In this document: one piece after another, positions 45,666 to 54,408 of the stretch
Layout: every line of letters starts with the position of its first letter
Position numbering within the stretch: the first letter of the stretch is position 1
The notes under the pieces: generated by a model
What the model was told of the DNA's origin: nothing
Databases searched by the model: none
What the model saw: the letters and a program-made list of their open reading frames with translations, nothing else
From: Streptomyces cucumeris
GTDB lineage: Bacteria; Actinomycetota; Actinomycetes; Streptomycetales; Streptomycetaceae
NCBI RefSeq assembly: GCF_024295805.1
Contig: NZ_JANCLX010000006.1
Span: 12,849-76,848 of the forward strand
Direction: 5' to 3'
DNA: 64,000 nt
Program-made: the position numbers and the translations under genes

Positions 45666-46215
45666 CCGCCGATGCTAACCCGCACGGCGCGACGCGCCGC
45701 ACGGGCATCACAGGGGTCGCCCCCGTGCCCCCTAGGACCGCGCCGTATCCCGCCCCTTGCACGGGGCCACGGCGGCAACCCGGGCCCGTATCGCGCCGAC
45801 CGGACCGGAAGGCGCCGTATCCCGCCCCCCGGCACGGGTCACAGAGGCCGGGCCCAGGCGCCCGACGGAACCAGACCCCATGGCCCAAGACGACCCGTGC
45901 GCGGGCCCCAGGCAGCCACCCATGACCGCCACCACCGGGAGCCGGCCACATGGCCGCGACCTGGACGGCAGCGCATGCGCCGCAGGGCGGCCATGGGCTG
46001 CGCCCCGCTACCCTGCCTCTGGCTCCCTGGGCTCGGCGGCGCGTCGTGCCAGGCGGCGCCCGGGTCGGTGCCGGGGGGGCGTCCGCCGCCGGCCCCGCCG
46101 GGCGGTCGGCCGGGCCGGTGCCGTGGGGTTCATCGCGGGCGGGCGCCGGAGGGGCCGCGTGGGCATGTTGCTCTACGGACGCGGCTCGGACCGCACCGGT
46201 CCGCCGCAGAGCCGG
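45666..46215. other. Gene-free gap with degenerate tandem repeat
   Basis: About 550 bases with no convincing gene. GCGCCGTATCCCGCCCC occurs at 45740-45756 and again at 45812-45828, each followed by a GCACGGG-CAC sequence, so a degenerate 72-base unit is present twice. The remaining sequence is extremely GC-rich and low in coding signal. Confidence 0.5.
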
Positions 46216-46680
46216 TCAGGTCGTGAGGGCGCTCAGCTGGGCCCAGACCACGCGGCCGCCGTTGGCGGCGGGGCGGTCGCCCCAGGCGTCGGTGAGCGCG
46301 CGGACCAGGGCGAGGCCGCGGCCGCTCTCGTCCTCCACACCCGCGTCCCGCGGGGTGGGGCCGAGGGGGCCGCCGCCCTGGTCGGTGACCTCGACGTAGA
46401 GCGAGCGGCGCTCATGGGCGCGCAGCACACACAGGATCTGCTCGCTCCCGGTGTGCACGAGCGCGTTGGTGAACAGCTCGGACATCACCAGCTCCGCGGC
46501 GTCGCAGACGTCCTCGCAGAAGCCCCAGACGGGAAGTTGGGAGCGGACCCGGCGGCGGGCGGCGGCGACCGAGGCGCCACGGGCGGGCAGTCGGAAGATC
46601 TCCTGACGGAGGGCGGCGTCGTAGCACTCGGCGCTCACGAGGGGGGCCATCGTCGGGCGTTGACGCAATGCCACGGCCAT
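46216..46680 (-). CDS. AbaA-like HATPase (anti-sigma-type) protein
   Basis: Small GHKL-fold ATP-binding protein of 154 residues, related to SpoIIAB/RsbW-type anti-sigma kinases. The N box is LVMSELFTNALVHTG, and VTDQGGGPLG with SGRGLALVRALTDAW forms the G boxes. Such proteins sit beside WhiJ-like regulators and DUF397 proteins in Streptomyces, for example at the abaA locus. ATG 46680 has GGAAGG just upstream. It diverges from the XRE/Scr1 gene across a region with a strong palindrome. Confidence 0.85.
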   Translation of the reverse strand: MAVALRQRPTMAPLVSAECYDAALRQEIFRLPARGASVAAARRRVRSQLPVWGFCEDVCDAAELVMSELFTNALVHTGSEQILCVLRAHERRSLYVEVTDQGGGPLGPTPRDAGVEDESGRGLALVRALTDAWGDRPAANGGRVVWAQLSALTT

Positions 46681-46796
46681 TTGCCTTCCGTCTCGCTGTG
46701 GGGGGCTCAGAGGAGCACAAGTCCGCTTACCGGCCATCCTGTTGGCCCGGACACTACGCCACTATTCAGTCTGTGAGCATCAGTTGGCAAGAGGCG

Positions 46797-46813
46797 TTCT
46801 GCAAAATGCAGAA
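46797..46813. promoter_or_regulatory. Perfect palindrome operator candidate
   Basis: TTCTGCA-AAA-TGCAGAA forms a 7+3+7 perfect inverted repeat. It lies between the divergent HATPase gene and the Scr1/WhiJ-like regulator, about 80 bases upstream of the latter, in an AT-richer stretch. The regulator encoded next to it is the likely ligand. Confidence 0.7.
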
Positions 46814-46890
46814 TAGCCAGAGCACTCTGTTCCACCCATCCCGCACGTGGCACACTGACTCTCGACAATGACCGTCCGAGGAGGTACGAC

Positions 46891-47748
46891 GTGGGTGAAG
46901 CGCGGTCTGCCCCGACCGTCGGGCAGATGGTCCTCGGTATGCGACTGCGGGACCTCCGCGAGAAGGCCGGCGTCAGCTACGAGGCAGCCGCCAGGGCCCT
47001 GCACGTCAACCAGACCACGGTCCGCAGGATGGAGAAGGCCGAGGTCGGCCTGAAACTCCCGTATGTCGAGAAGCTGCTGCAGACTTACGGGGCCGAGCAG
47101 GAGGAGATCGACGCCTTCCTCGCGCTCGCCGAGGACGCCAACAGACCCGGCTGGTGGCACCGGTTCCGCGATGTACTGCCGGACTGGTTCAGCCTCTATG
47201 TGAGTCTGGAGGGCGCGGCCAGCCGTATCCGCGCATACGAGCCGCACTTCGTGCCCGGTCTGCTCCAGACCGAGGCGTACGCCCGCGCGCTGCTGCGCAT
47301 CGGCTTCCCGAACGGCAGTGAGCGCGAGGTCGACCGCCGGGTCGCGCTGCGGATGGAGCGCCAGGAGCTGCTCACCCGCCCGGACGGACCGCATCTGTGG
47401 GCCGTGATGGACGAGACGGTGCTCCGTCTCGGCATCGGCGGACCCGAGGTGATGCGGGGCCAGATCGACCGGCTGATCGAGGCCACCCGACTGCCGAACG
47501 TCACCCTTCAGGTGGTGCCGTTCTCCTCGGGACCGCATCCGGGCATGGGCGGACCGTTCCAGCTCTTCCGGTTCCGGATCGCGGAACTGCCGGACATCGT
47601 CTACGCCGAGGCCCTGACCGGCGCCGGCTATCTCGACCAACGCGCGGATGTGGCCACCTACCTGGAAGCTCTTGACCGCATGGGCACCCAGGCCACACCG
47701 GCGCGGCGCACGGAGTCGTTCCTCCGTGAGATGCGCAAGGAGCTCTGA
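46891..47748 (+). CDS. Scr1/WhiJ-like XRE regulator with DUF5753 domain
   Basis: DNA-binding protein of 285 residues. The XRE helix-turn-helix covers residues about 10-75 (LRDLREKAGVSYEAAARALH, then VRRMEKAEVGLKLPY). It is followed by the DUF5753 domain beginning IRAYEPHFVPGLLQTEAYARALL, typical of the actinobacterial Scr1 antitoxin-like and WhiJ regulators. GTG 46891 is well supported by GGAGG 6 bases upstream. It is 2 bases from the DUF397 gene, its usual partner, and probably controls both this operon and the divergent HATPase gene. Confidence 0.93.
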   Translation: MGEARSAPTVGQMVLGMRLRDLREKAGVSYEAAARALHVNQTTVRRMEKAEVGLKLPYVEKLLQTYGAEQEEIDAFLALAEDANRPGWWHRFRDVLPDWFSLYVSLEGAASRIRAYEPHFVPGLLQTEAYARALLRIGFPNGSEREVDRRVALRMERQELLTRPDGPHLWAVMDETVLRLGIGGPEVMRGQIDRLIEATRLPNVTLQVVPFSSGPHPGMGGPFQLFRFRIAELPDIVYAEALTGAGYLDQRADVATYLEALDRMGTQATPARRTESFLREMRKEL

Positions 47749-47750
47749 CT

Positions 47751-48050
47751 GTGGACCACGTGGACAACGTGTACAACGGCATGCCTGCCAAGCACCTGGG
47801 GGCCGAGGGCTGGCGCAAGCCCTGGAGCGGCCCCAACGGGGGAGCCTGTGTCGAAGTGCTGAAGCTGACGGACGGACGGGTGGCGCTGCGCCAGTCGACC
47901 GACCCCGACGGGCCCGCCCTGATCTACACCCACCATGAGATCGAGACGTTCATCCGGGGAGCCAAGGCGGGTGCCGCGGACTTCCTGCTGGGGCGGGATC
48001 CCCATCTGACCTCGCCGAAGGGGACCGGCGCGGAGCGGCGCGCCGCATGA
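47751..48050 (+). CDS. DUF397 partner protein
   Basis: Protein of 99 residues with the DUF397 fold pattern: WRKPWSGPNGGACVEVLKL, then ALRQSTDPDGPALIYTHHEI and FIRGAKAG. DUF397 proteins pair with WhiJ/Scr1 regulators in Streptomyces and have been described as toxin-like or co-regulators in development. The GTG start is 2 bases after the regulator stop, so the two are co-translated. Its N-terminus (about 20 residues) is longer than in typical members. Confidence 0.88.
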   Translation: MDHVDNVYNGMPAKHLGAEGWRKPWSGPNGGACVEVLKLTDGRVALRQSTDPDGPALIYTHHEIETFIRGAKAGAADFLLGRDPHLTSPKGTGAERRAA

Positions 48051-48150
48051 CCGGGCGCCCGGAGCACATCCGTGGCGCGGACCTTTCAGCAGACCTTCCG
48101 GCGGACTCTTCCGCGGACCTTTCCACGGGGGCAGGAGTGGCACACACATC

Positions 48151-48939
48151 ATGAACATCGACACGACCAAGCCGCACTCGGCGCGGATGTACGACTACTA
48201 CCTCGGGGGCAAGGACCACTACCAGGTCGACGAGGAGGCCGCGGGCCATGTGCTCACGGTCTATCCGGGGATCAAGACCTGCGCCCGCACCAACCGCGCC
48301 TTCATGCACCGCGCCACGCGCTGGCTCGCGGGCGAGGCCGGGGTCCGCCAGTTCCTCGACATCGGCACCGGTATACCCACCGAGCCCAACCTCCACCAGG
48401 TGGCGCAGGGCGTGGCCCCGGACGCCCGGATCGTGTACGCGGACAACGACCCGATCGTGCTGGCCTACGCCCAGGCGCTGCTGCACGGGACGTCGCAGGG
48501 GCGCACCGCCTACCTCCAGGCCGATGTGCGTGAACCCGAGCGGATCCTGAAGGCTCCCGAGCTGCACGAGACGCTCGACATGAACCAGCCGGTGGCGCTG
48601 TCGTTCAACGCGCTGTTCCACTTCGTCCCGGACGAGTACGGTCCGTACGACCTGGTCCGGCAGTTCGTGGACGCCCTGCCGTCGGGCAGCTTCCTGGTGC
48701 TCTCGCACTGCACCTCGGACTTCGACCCGGACACCTGGGGCAAGGTCGTCGAGATCTACCGCCAGGGCGGAATACCGTCGCAGGTGCGGTCCAAGGACGA
48801 GGTGGAGCGGTTCTTCGAAGGGCTGGAGCTCATCGAGCCGGGAGTCTCCGAACCCCACCTCTGGAAGCCGGACGGTGAGGTGCCCGCACTCAGCAGCACG
48901 GACGTCTCGCTCTGGGTGGGGGTCGCCCGCAAGCCGTGA
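48151..48939 (+). CDS. SAM-dependent methyltransferase, DUF574 family
   Basis: S-adenosyl methyltransferase of 262 residues, of a type abundant in Streptomyces and often next to WhiJ-like genes. Diagnostic motifs are SARMYDYYLGGKDHY near the N-terminus, FLDIGTGIPTEPNLHQVAQ (SAM site), VYADNDPIVLAYAQALL, and VLSHCTSDF. The substrate is unknown. It follows the DUF397 gene by 100 bases and may belong to the same transcript. Confidence 0.93.
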   Translation: MNIDTTKPHSARMYDYYLGGKDHYQVDEEAAGHVLTVYPGIKTCARTNRAFMHRATRWLAGEAGVRQFLDIGTGIPTEPNLHQVAQGVAPDARIVYADNDPIVLAYAQALLHGTSQGRTAYLQADVREPERILKAPELHETLDMNQPVALSFNALFHFVPDEYGPYDLVRQFVDALPSGSFLVLSHCTSDFDPDTWGKVVEIYRQGGIPSQVRSKDEVERFFEGLELIEPGVSEPHLWKPDGEVPALSSTDVSLWVGVARKP

Positions 48940-48964
48940 ACCCCTCGCGCGCCCTGGACGGGGG

Positions 48965-50380
48965 TCAGGGCCGCACGGGCGGTACGGGGCGGTCGCCCAC
49001 CGTGAAGCCCAGCACCGCGCCGCCGCCCGACCGCGGCCGGGCGAAGACGGTGCCGCCGTGCGCGAGGGCGATCTCGCGCACGATGGCGAGGCCGAGTCCG
49101 GAGCCGGGCAGACTGCGGGCGCCGGGTGCCCGGTAGAAGCGGTCGAAGACCCGCTCGCGGTCCTCCTCGGCGATCCCGGGGCCGCGGTCATGGACCTCCA
49201 CCCGGCGGCCGGTTATCACCACCTCGACCGGTCCGGTGCCCTCCCGGTCGAACTTGGCGGCGTTCTCCACCAGGTTGGAGACCGCCCGCTGCAGGGCGGA
49301 CGGGCCGCCCTCGACCCGGGTGTCGCCCGACGCCCGTACGGTGATCTCGCGGCCGGTGCGGCGCTGGGCGAGGGTCGCGGCGGTGGTGGCCACCGCCTCC
49401 AGCGACACCGGTGTACGCGGTTCGTCGTCCTTCTGCCCCGCCGCCAGCTCCACCAGCTCATTGACCAGATCGGTCAGTTCACGGGTCTCCCCCGCCAGAT
49501 CGGCGAGCAGGTCCTCGCGCGCGGACGGCGGCAGTTCCTCGAAGCGGCGCAGCAGCGAGACATTGGTGCGCAGTGAGGTGAGCGGGGTGCGCAGCTCATG
49601 TCCGGCGTCCTGGACCAGCCGCCGCTGGTCGTCCTTGGAACGGGCGAGCTGTCCCAGCATGCCGTCGAACGCCCGGCCCAGCCGGCCCACTTCGTCCTGT
49701 CCGGCGACCGGTACGCCCACCTCCATCCGGCCCGTGGCGGCGACGCTCTCGGCGACCCGGGTCAGCCGCACCAGCCGCCGGGTGATCCGCCCGGCCAGCC
49801 ACCAGCCGACGAGTCCGGCGGCCGCGATGACGGCGGCGATGAACAGCGCGGTGCGCTTCTGGAGTTCCCGCAGCAGATCCTCGGTGTCGCTGAGCTGCTG
49901 GGCCACCTGGATCGCCCCGGTGCCGTCGCCCACGGCCACGGTGGCCATCCGGTACCGCTCGTCGCCGATGCCGATGTTGCGCCGCACCACGGCACCGGCC
50001 GTACCGGACGCGGCGGTGGCCCGGTCCTCGGCGCCCACCGGCAGCGGGGGTTTGCCCGCGTCGTGGACGGCGCCCCGGCCGTTGATCACCTGGACGTCCA
50101 TCCGGCTGATCCGGCGCAGATCGCCCCGCAGTCCGTAGCGGACCGGCCCGTCCGAGGGGTAGTCGCTGAGCACCACCTTCTCACCGCGCACCTCGGTCCG
50201 CAGATCGCGGACCACATCGTCGAAGGCCGACTGCTGGTCCACCCGGACCAGTCCGGCCGCGGTGTCGTAGCTGAGCCCGCCCACCAGCAGGGTGACCACG
50301 GAGGCCACGGCCGCGAAGGACAGCGCGAAGGTGGTCCGCAGACTGGGCCGCGGGTTCCGGAGCCGTGGGGGACGGCGCAT
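48965..50380 (-). CDS. MprB-like sensor histidine kinase
   Basis: Sensor kinase of 471 residues. Two membrane helices (TTFALSFAAVASVVTLLVGG near residue 15 and ALFIAAVIAAAGLVGWWLAG near 190) flank a periplasmic-type sensor. HAMP, H box (QDAGHELRTPLTSL, His261), N box (LVENAAKF), and G box (GSGLGLAIVREI) follow. The frame continues upstream, but ATG 50380 lies 4 bases after the response regulator stop. The layout matches the envelope-stress kinase MprB. Confidence 0.92.
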   Translation of the reverse strand: MRRPPRLRNPRPSLRTTFALSFAAVASVVTLLVGGLSYDTAAGLVRVDQQSAFDDVVRDLRTEVRGEKVVLSDYPSDGPVRYGLRGDLRRISRMDVQVINGRGAVHDAGKPPLPVGAEDRATAASGTAGAVVRRNIGIGDERYRMATVAVGDGTGAIQVAQQLSDTEDLLRELQKRTALFIAAVIAAAGLVGWWLAGRITRRLVRLTRVAESVAATGRMEVGVPVAGQDEVGRLGRAFDGMLGQLARSKDDQRRLVQDAGHELRTPLTSLRTNVSLLRRFEELPPSAREDLLADLAGETRELTDLVNELVELAAGQKDDEPRTPVSLEAVATTAATLAQRRTGREITVRASGDTRVEGGPSALQRAVSNLVENAAKFDREGTGPVEVVITGRRVEVHDRGPGIAEEDRERVFDRFYRAPGARSLPGSGLGLAIVREIALAHGGTVFARPRSGGGAVLGFTVGDRPVPPVRP

Positions 50381-50384
50381 CTCC

Positions 50385-51089
50385 TCAGCCCTCCCGCAGG
50401 GTGTAGCCGACACCGCGCACGGTGTGGATGAGCGGTACGGCGCCCTCCAGGTCGACCTTCCGGCGCAGATAGCCGATGTAGACGGCGAGGTTCTTCGAGC
50501 CGGGGTCGAACTCATAGCCCCAGATGCGGGCGTAGATGGTGGGGTGGTCCAGCACGATGTCCGCGTTGCGCACGAGCAGTTCCAGCAGGTCGAACTCGGT
50601 GCGGGTCAGCTCCAGTTCGGTACCGGCGCGCCAGACCCGCCGCGCCGAGGGGTCCAGCCGCAGGTCCGCGACCTCGACCACCCCGTCGGCGGCCGGTTCA
50701 CCGGGGCCGGCGGGAGCGGGCCCGGGGGCCGCGCGGCGCAGCAGGGCCCGCAGCCGTGCGAAGACCTCCTCGACCTCGAAGGGCTTGGCCACGTAGTCGT
50801 CGGCACCCGCGTCCAGACCCTCGATCCGGTCGGCGGTCCCGACCCTCGCGGTGAGCATGAGGATGGGTGTACGGTCCCCTTCGGCGCGCAGCACCCGGCA
50901 CACCTGGAGCCCGTCCACACCCGGCATCATCACGTCGAGCACCACCACGTCCGGATGCTCGCGGTGCGCGGCGGCCAGCGCCTCGATGCCGTCGGAGACC
51001 GCGGTGACCCGGTATCCCTCCAGGGTCAGGGCACGTTCCAGGGCATGGCGGATGGCGCGGTCGTCCTCGGCGAGCAGCACGGTGTTCAT
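50385..51089 (-). CDS. MprA-like OmpR-family response regulator
   Basis: Response regulator of 234 residues. The receiver has LLAEDDRAIRHALERAL, phospho-acceptor Asp52 in VVVLDVMMPGVDG, and KPFEVEEVFARL. The OmpR winged helix includes LELTRTEFDLLELLVRNAD and ends YIGYLRRKVDLEG followed by HTVRGVGYTLR. ATG 51089 is preferred to GTG 51092. It is the first gene of a regulator-kinase operon. Confidence 0.93.
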   Translation of the reverse strand: MNTVLLAEDDRAIRHALERALTLEGYRVTAVSDGIEALAAAHREHPDVVVLDVMMPGVDGLQVCRVLRAEGDRTPILMLTARVGTADRIEGLDAGADDYVAKPFEVEEVFARLRALLRRAAPGPAPAGPGEPAADGVVEVADLRLDPSARRVWRAGTELELTRTEFDLLELLVRNADIVLDHPTIYARIWGYEFDPGSKNLAVYIGYLRRKVDLEGAVPLIHTVRGVGYTLREG

Positions 51090-51264
51090 CACGCCCCGAG
51101 TCTGCCAAGCAGCCCCGGACGCCGGACCGGCCCTCCCCCGGCCGCGCTTCTTACCCCGCTCTCACCTGGTTCTCGCGCCCGGCTTACCGGGCCCGGAGAT
51201 GGTGTCGAACACGTTCCGGGGGAAACCCGCCCCAGCGATGCCATCTGCCGGAGAAAATCACCGT

Positions 51265-52518
51265 ATGAAGATCGTATTCCTGCTGCACAACGCCTACGGG
51301 ATCGGCGGAACGATCCGGACCACGCTGAATCTCGCCGCGGCGCTGGCCGACCACCATGAGGTGGAGATCGCTTCGATGCGGCGGCACCGCGAGGCGCCGC
51401 GGTTCACCGTGGACCCCCGGGTGCGGCTGGTTCCGCTGGTGGACACGCGCCCGGAGAGCGCCGACGCGCGGGACCCGCGGGCCGGGGAGCCGGCCCGGGA
51501 CTTCCCGGTCCACGAGAAGCGCTATGAGCAGTACAGCAGGCTGACCGACGAGCGGGCGGCGGAGTATCTGCGCGGCTGCGGGGCCGATGTGATCGTGGGC
51601 ACCCGGCCGGGTGTCAATGTCTATCTGGCCCGCTTCGGCCCGCGCGGCGCGCTGCGTATCGCCCAGGAGCATCTGCGGTACGAGGCGCACAGCAAGCGGC
51701 TGCGGGCGGAGCTGGCACCGCACTACCGCAGGCTCGATGCCGTGGTCACGACGACCGAGGCCGATGCCGCCGTCTACCAGGAGCGGATGCCGCTGCCGGG
51801 GGCGCGGATCCTGGCGATACCCAACAGCGTCCCGGAACCGGACGTCCCGCCCTCCGAGGGCACCGAACCGGTGATCGCGGCGGCCGGCCGGCTGGTCCGC
51901 GGCAAACGCTTCGACCTGCTGATCGACGCCTTCGCCGAGGTCGTGGACAAGCATCCGGAATGGCGGCTGCGGATCTACGGCGGCGGTGCGGAGAAGGACC
52001 GGCTGAGCGAGCGCATCACCGACCGCGGGCTGGTGGGCAGCGCCGAGCTGATGGGGCCGCGCTCCCCGATCGAGGCGGAGTTCGCCAAGGCATCGCTGGT
52101 GGCGGTGGCCTCGGACGCCGAGTCGTTCGGCATGACGATCGTGGAGGCGATGCGCTGCGGTGTGCCGGTGGTGAGCACCGACTGCCCGCTCGGCCCCTCC
52201 GAGATCATCCAGGACGGGGCCACCGGGCGGCTGGTGCCCACCGGGGACAAGCACGCGCTCGCCGGTGCGCTGCTGGAGCTGATCGATGACGCCCCGGCCC
52301 GGCAGGCCATGGGGGTCGCGGCGCTGGAGTCCGCGCGGACCTATGACCCGGCGCCGATCGCCCGGCGCTACGAGCGGCTCTTCGAGGAGCTGGCCGACAG
52401 CCGCGGCGCCCGTGCGCGGGCGCGCATCCGGGCCGCGCTGCGGTCCCGCGCCGGACGGCTGCTGCGCCGCTGCACGGCGGTGTTCCGCCGCCGCCCGAAG
52501 GCGGCGGCGGGCGGCTGA
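51265..52518 (+). CDS. GT4 family glycosyltransferase
   Basis: GT-B glycosyltransferase of 417 residues. The N-terminus reads MKIVFLLHNAYGIGGTIRTT, and the donor domain holds VIAAAGRLVRGKRFDLLIDA and the EX7E motif ESFGMTIVEAM. The C-terminal 40 residues are Arg-rich. Sequences starting this way are common monocistronic Streptomyces glycosyltransferases of unknown acceptor; a cell-wall or surface polysaccharide role is likely. The frame is open upstream, overlapping mprA antisense, but ATG 51265 fits the fold. Confidence 0.88.
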   Translation: MKIVFLLHNAYGIGGTIRTTLNLAAALADHHEVEIASMRRHREAPRFTVDPRVRLVPLVDTRPESADARDPRAGEPARDFPVHEKRYEQYSRLTDERAAEYLRGCGADVIVGTRPGVNVYLARFGPRGALRIAQEHLRYEAHSKRLRAELAPHYRRLDAVVTTTEADAAVYQERMPLPGARILAIPNSVPEPDVPPSEGTEPVIAAAGRLVRGKRFDLLIDAFAEVVDKHPEWRLRIYGGGAEKDRLSERITDRGLVGSAELMGPRSPIEAEFAKASLVAVASDAESFGMTIVEAMRCGVPVVSTDCPLGPSEIIQDGATGRLVPTGDKHALAGALLELIDDAPARQAMGVAALESARTYDPAPIARRYERLFEELADSRGARARARIRAALRSRAGRLLRRCTAVFRRRPKAAAGG

Positions 52519-52568
52519 GGGGCGCGCCGCCGCGCCCGGCGACCGGCCGCCCGGCGACCGGCGACCGG

Positions 52569-54107
52569 CTACCAGGTCGTCGGCGCGTAGTCCTTCAGGA
52601 AGCAGCCGAAGAGGTCCTCGCCCTGCTCACCGCGGACGATCGGGTCGTAGACCCGGGCCGCGCCGTCGACGAGGTCGAGCGGGGCGTGGAAGCCCTCGGC
52701 GGCCAGCCGCATCTTGTCCGGGTGCGGCCGCTCGTCGGTGATCCAGCCGGTGTCGACGCTGGTCATCAGGATGGCGTCGGACTCGAACATCTCCCGTGCG
52801 CTGGTGCGGGTGAGCATGTTGAGCGCGGCCTTGGCCATGTTGGTGTGCGGATGTCCGGCGCCCTTGTAGCCACGGCCGAACTTGCCCTCCATCGCGGAGA
52901 CGTTCACCACGTACTTGCGCCGGGCGGACGAGGCGGCCATCGCCGGGCGCAACCGGCTCACCAGGATGAACGGCGCCGTCTCATTGCAGAGCTGCACTTC
53001 GAGCATCTCGACCGGGTCGACCTCGTGGACCCGCTGGATCCAGGTGTTGGTCGGGTCCAGGTCCGGTATGAGCCCGCCCGCGTCGATCGCGGTACCGGCC
53101 TCGATCCGGGCGGGTGAGGCGGAGCCGCTGGTGAGGGCGAGGGCGGTGAGGTCCTGTGCGGTCAGCGCACCGTCCCGCGGCCGGCGCGGACCCGGCAGGG
53201 CCGTCTGGGACCCGCTGCCGAACGCGCCGAGGACGGTGGCCTCGGGCAGCTCCCCGGCGGGCAGCGGCGCCGACTCCCCGGTGATCAGCTCCGCGTACGC
53301 CTGGGGCGTACGGCGGACCGTCTGCGCGGCATTGTTGATCAGGATGTCCAGCGGACCCGCGGCGCTCACCGCGTCGGCCAGCCCGATGACCTGGGCGGGG
53401 TCCCGCAGATCCATCCCGACGATCTTCAGCCGGTGCAGCCATTCACCGCTGTCCGGCATGGCCTTGAAACGGCGGATGGCGTCGTTGGGGAAACGGGTGG
53501 TGACAGTGGTGTGCGCACCGTCGCGCAGCAGCCGCAGCGCGATATACATCCCGATCTTCGCGCGGCCGCCGGTGAGCAGCGCGCGCCGGCCGGTGAGATC
53601 GGTACGGGCGTCGCGCCGGGACCGGTTCTCCGCGGCGCACGCACGGCAGAGCTGGTGGTAGAAGGCGTCGACCTCGACATAGCGGGTCTTGCAGACGTAG
53701 CAGGAGCGGGGGCGCTCCAGAATGCCCGCGATCTCCGAGGACACCGAGCTGGTGAGGGCCCGGCCGAGTGTCTCGTCGTCGATCCGGTCGGCGGCGCCGG
53801 TGGCGGTGGCCTCGGTCACGGCCTTGTCATTGGCGGTCTTGGCGGCCCGCCGCTCCTGGCGGCGGCGCTGCTTCACCGTGCGGTAGATCCCTGCGGTGGC
53901 ACGCCGCACGCTGATGGCGTCCGGGTGGTCGACCGGCAGCCGGTCGAGCTCCGCCAGCACGCTCAGGCAGGTGGCCAGCCGTTCGGGGGCGATACCGGGC
54001 GCCCCGGCGGCCCCGGCCACCTGTCCCGTCTCCGCCGTCGCCGCTGCCTCCGCTGTCATGGGATCGACGTCCGTCGTCCCGGCCCGGCCGTCGTCAGTCA
54101 CCGTCAT
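52569..54107 (-). CDS. SDR-fold protein with zinc ribbon and non-canonical active site
   Basis: Protein of 512 residues. An acidic/Ala-rich N-terminal region leads to a zinc-ribbon-like pair of CxxC motifs (Cys136/Cys139 and Cys154/Cys157). The SDR Rossmann domain starts at RRALLTGGRAKIGMYIALRL and has NNAAQT. At the usual YxxxK site the sequence reads HPHTNMAKAAL: Lys426 is kept, but the Tyr position is Thr422. Classical dehydrogenase chemistry is thus doubtful. ATG 54107 is chosen from an open frame that reaches further upstream. A nested inverted repeat precedes it. Confidence 0.82.
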   Translation of the reverse strand: MTVTDDGRAGTTDVDPMTAEAAATAETGQVAGAAGAPGIAPERLATCLSVLAELDRLPVDHPDAISVRRATAGIYRTVKQRRRQERRAAKTANDKAVTEATATGAADRIDDETLGRALTSSVSSEIAGILERPRSCYVCKTRYVEVDAFYHQLCRACAAENRSRRDARTDLTGRRALLTGGRAKIGMYIALRLLRDGAHTTVTTRFPNDAIRRFKAMPDSGEWLHRLKIVGMDLRDPAQVIGLADAVSAAGPLDILINNAAQTVRRTPQAYAELITGESAPLPAGELPEATVLGAFGSGSQTALPGPRRPRDGALTAQDLTALALTSGSASPARIEAGTAIDAGGLIPDLDPTNTWIQRVHEVDPVEMLEVQLCNETAPFILVSRLRPAMAASSARRKYVVNVSAMEGKFGRGYKGAGHPHTNMAKAALNMLTRTSAREMFESDAILMTSVDTGWITDERPHPDKMRLAAEGFHAPLDLVDGAARVYDPIVRGEQGEDLFGCFLKDYAPTTW

Positions 54108-54408
54108 CGCCGCTGCCGCTTTCTGGTATCGCCGTTTTCCCTGGGTAACGGCGGAACTGTACGAAAGCGGCGCCGGATGCGCCAATCCCGGGACCTCCGG
54201 CGCAGGCTCGCGGGCCGTCCGGCGCGGGCTCGCCGGGCCGGGCGCGCGGTGCGGCGTACCTCCCGGGGGCGGTATCGCTACGCCGTCTCGAAAAGGTGAC
54301 TGACCGTCACTCTCCCTCCCTGATCGGGACGTTCCGTCACCACACAGCCGGTTCAAGGCCATACCCTCGGGACAGAGGCGACGACAGCGGCGACAGAGGA
54401 GGACGTGC
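54108..54408. other. Divergent promoter region with nested inverted repeat
   Basis: 301 bases between the zinc-ribbon SDR gene and the glutamine-synthetase-like gene. GCCGCTTTC (54115-54123) and GAAAGCGGC (54163-54171) flank an inner pair CGCCGTT (54130-54136) and AACGGCG (54147-54153), starting 8 bases upstream of the SDR start. The structure would form a leader hairpin in that mRNA or an operator. No gene is supported. Confidence 0.55.

Noticed and set aside
45725..45935. Short frames on both strands in the 45.7-46.2 kb gap
   Set aside because: They come from the GC-rich repeat and lack ribosome sites, conserved motifs or codon bias beyond that expected by chance.
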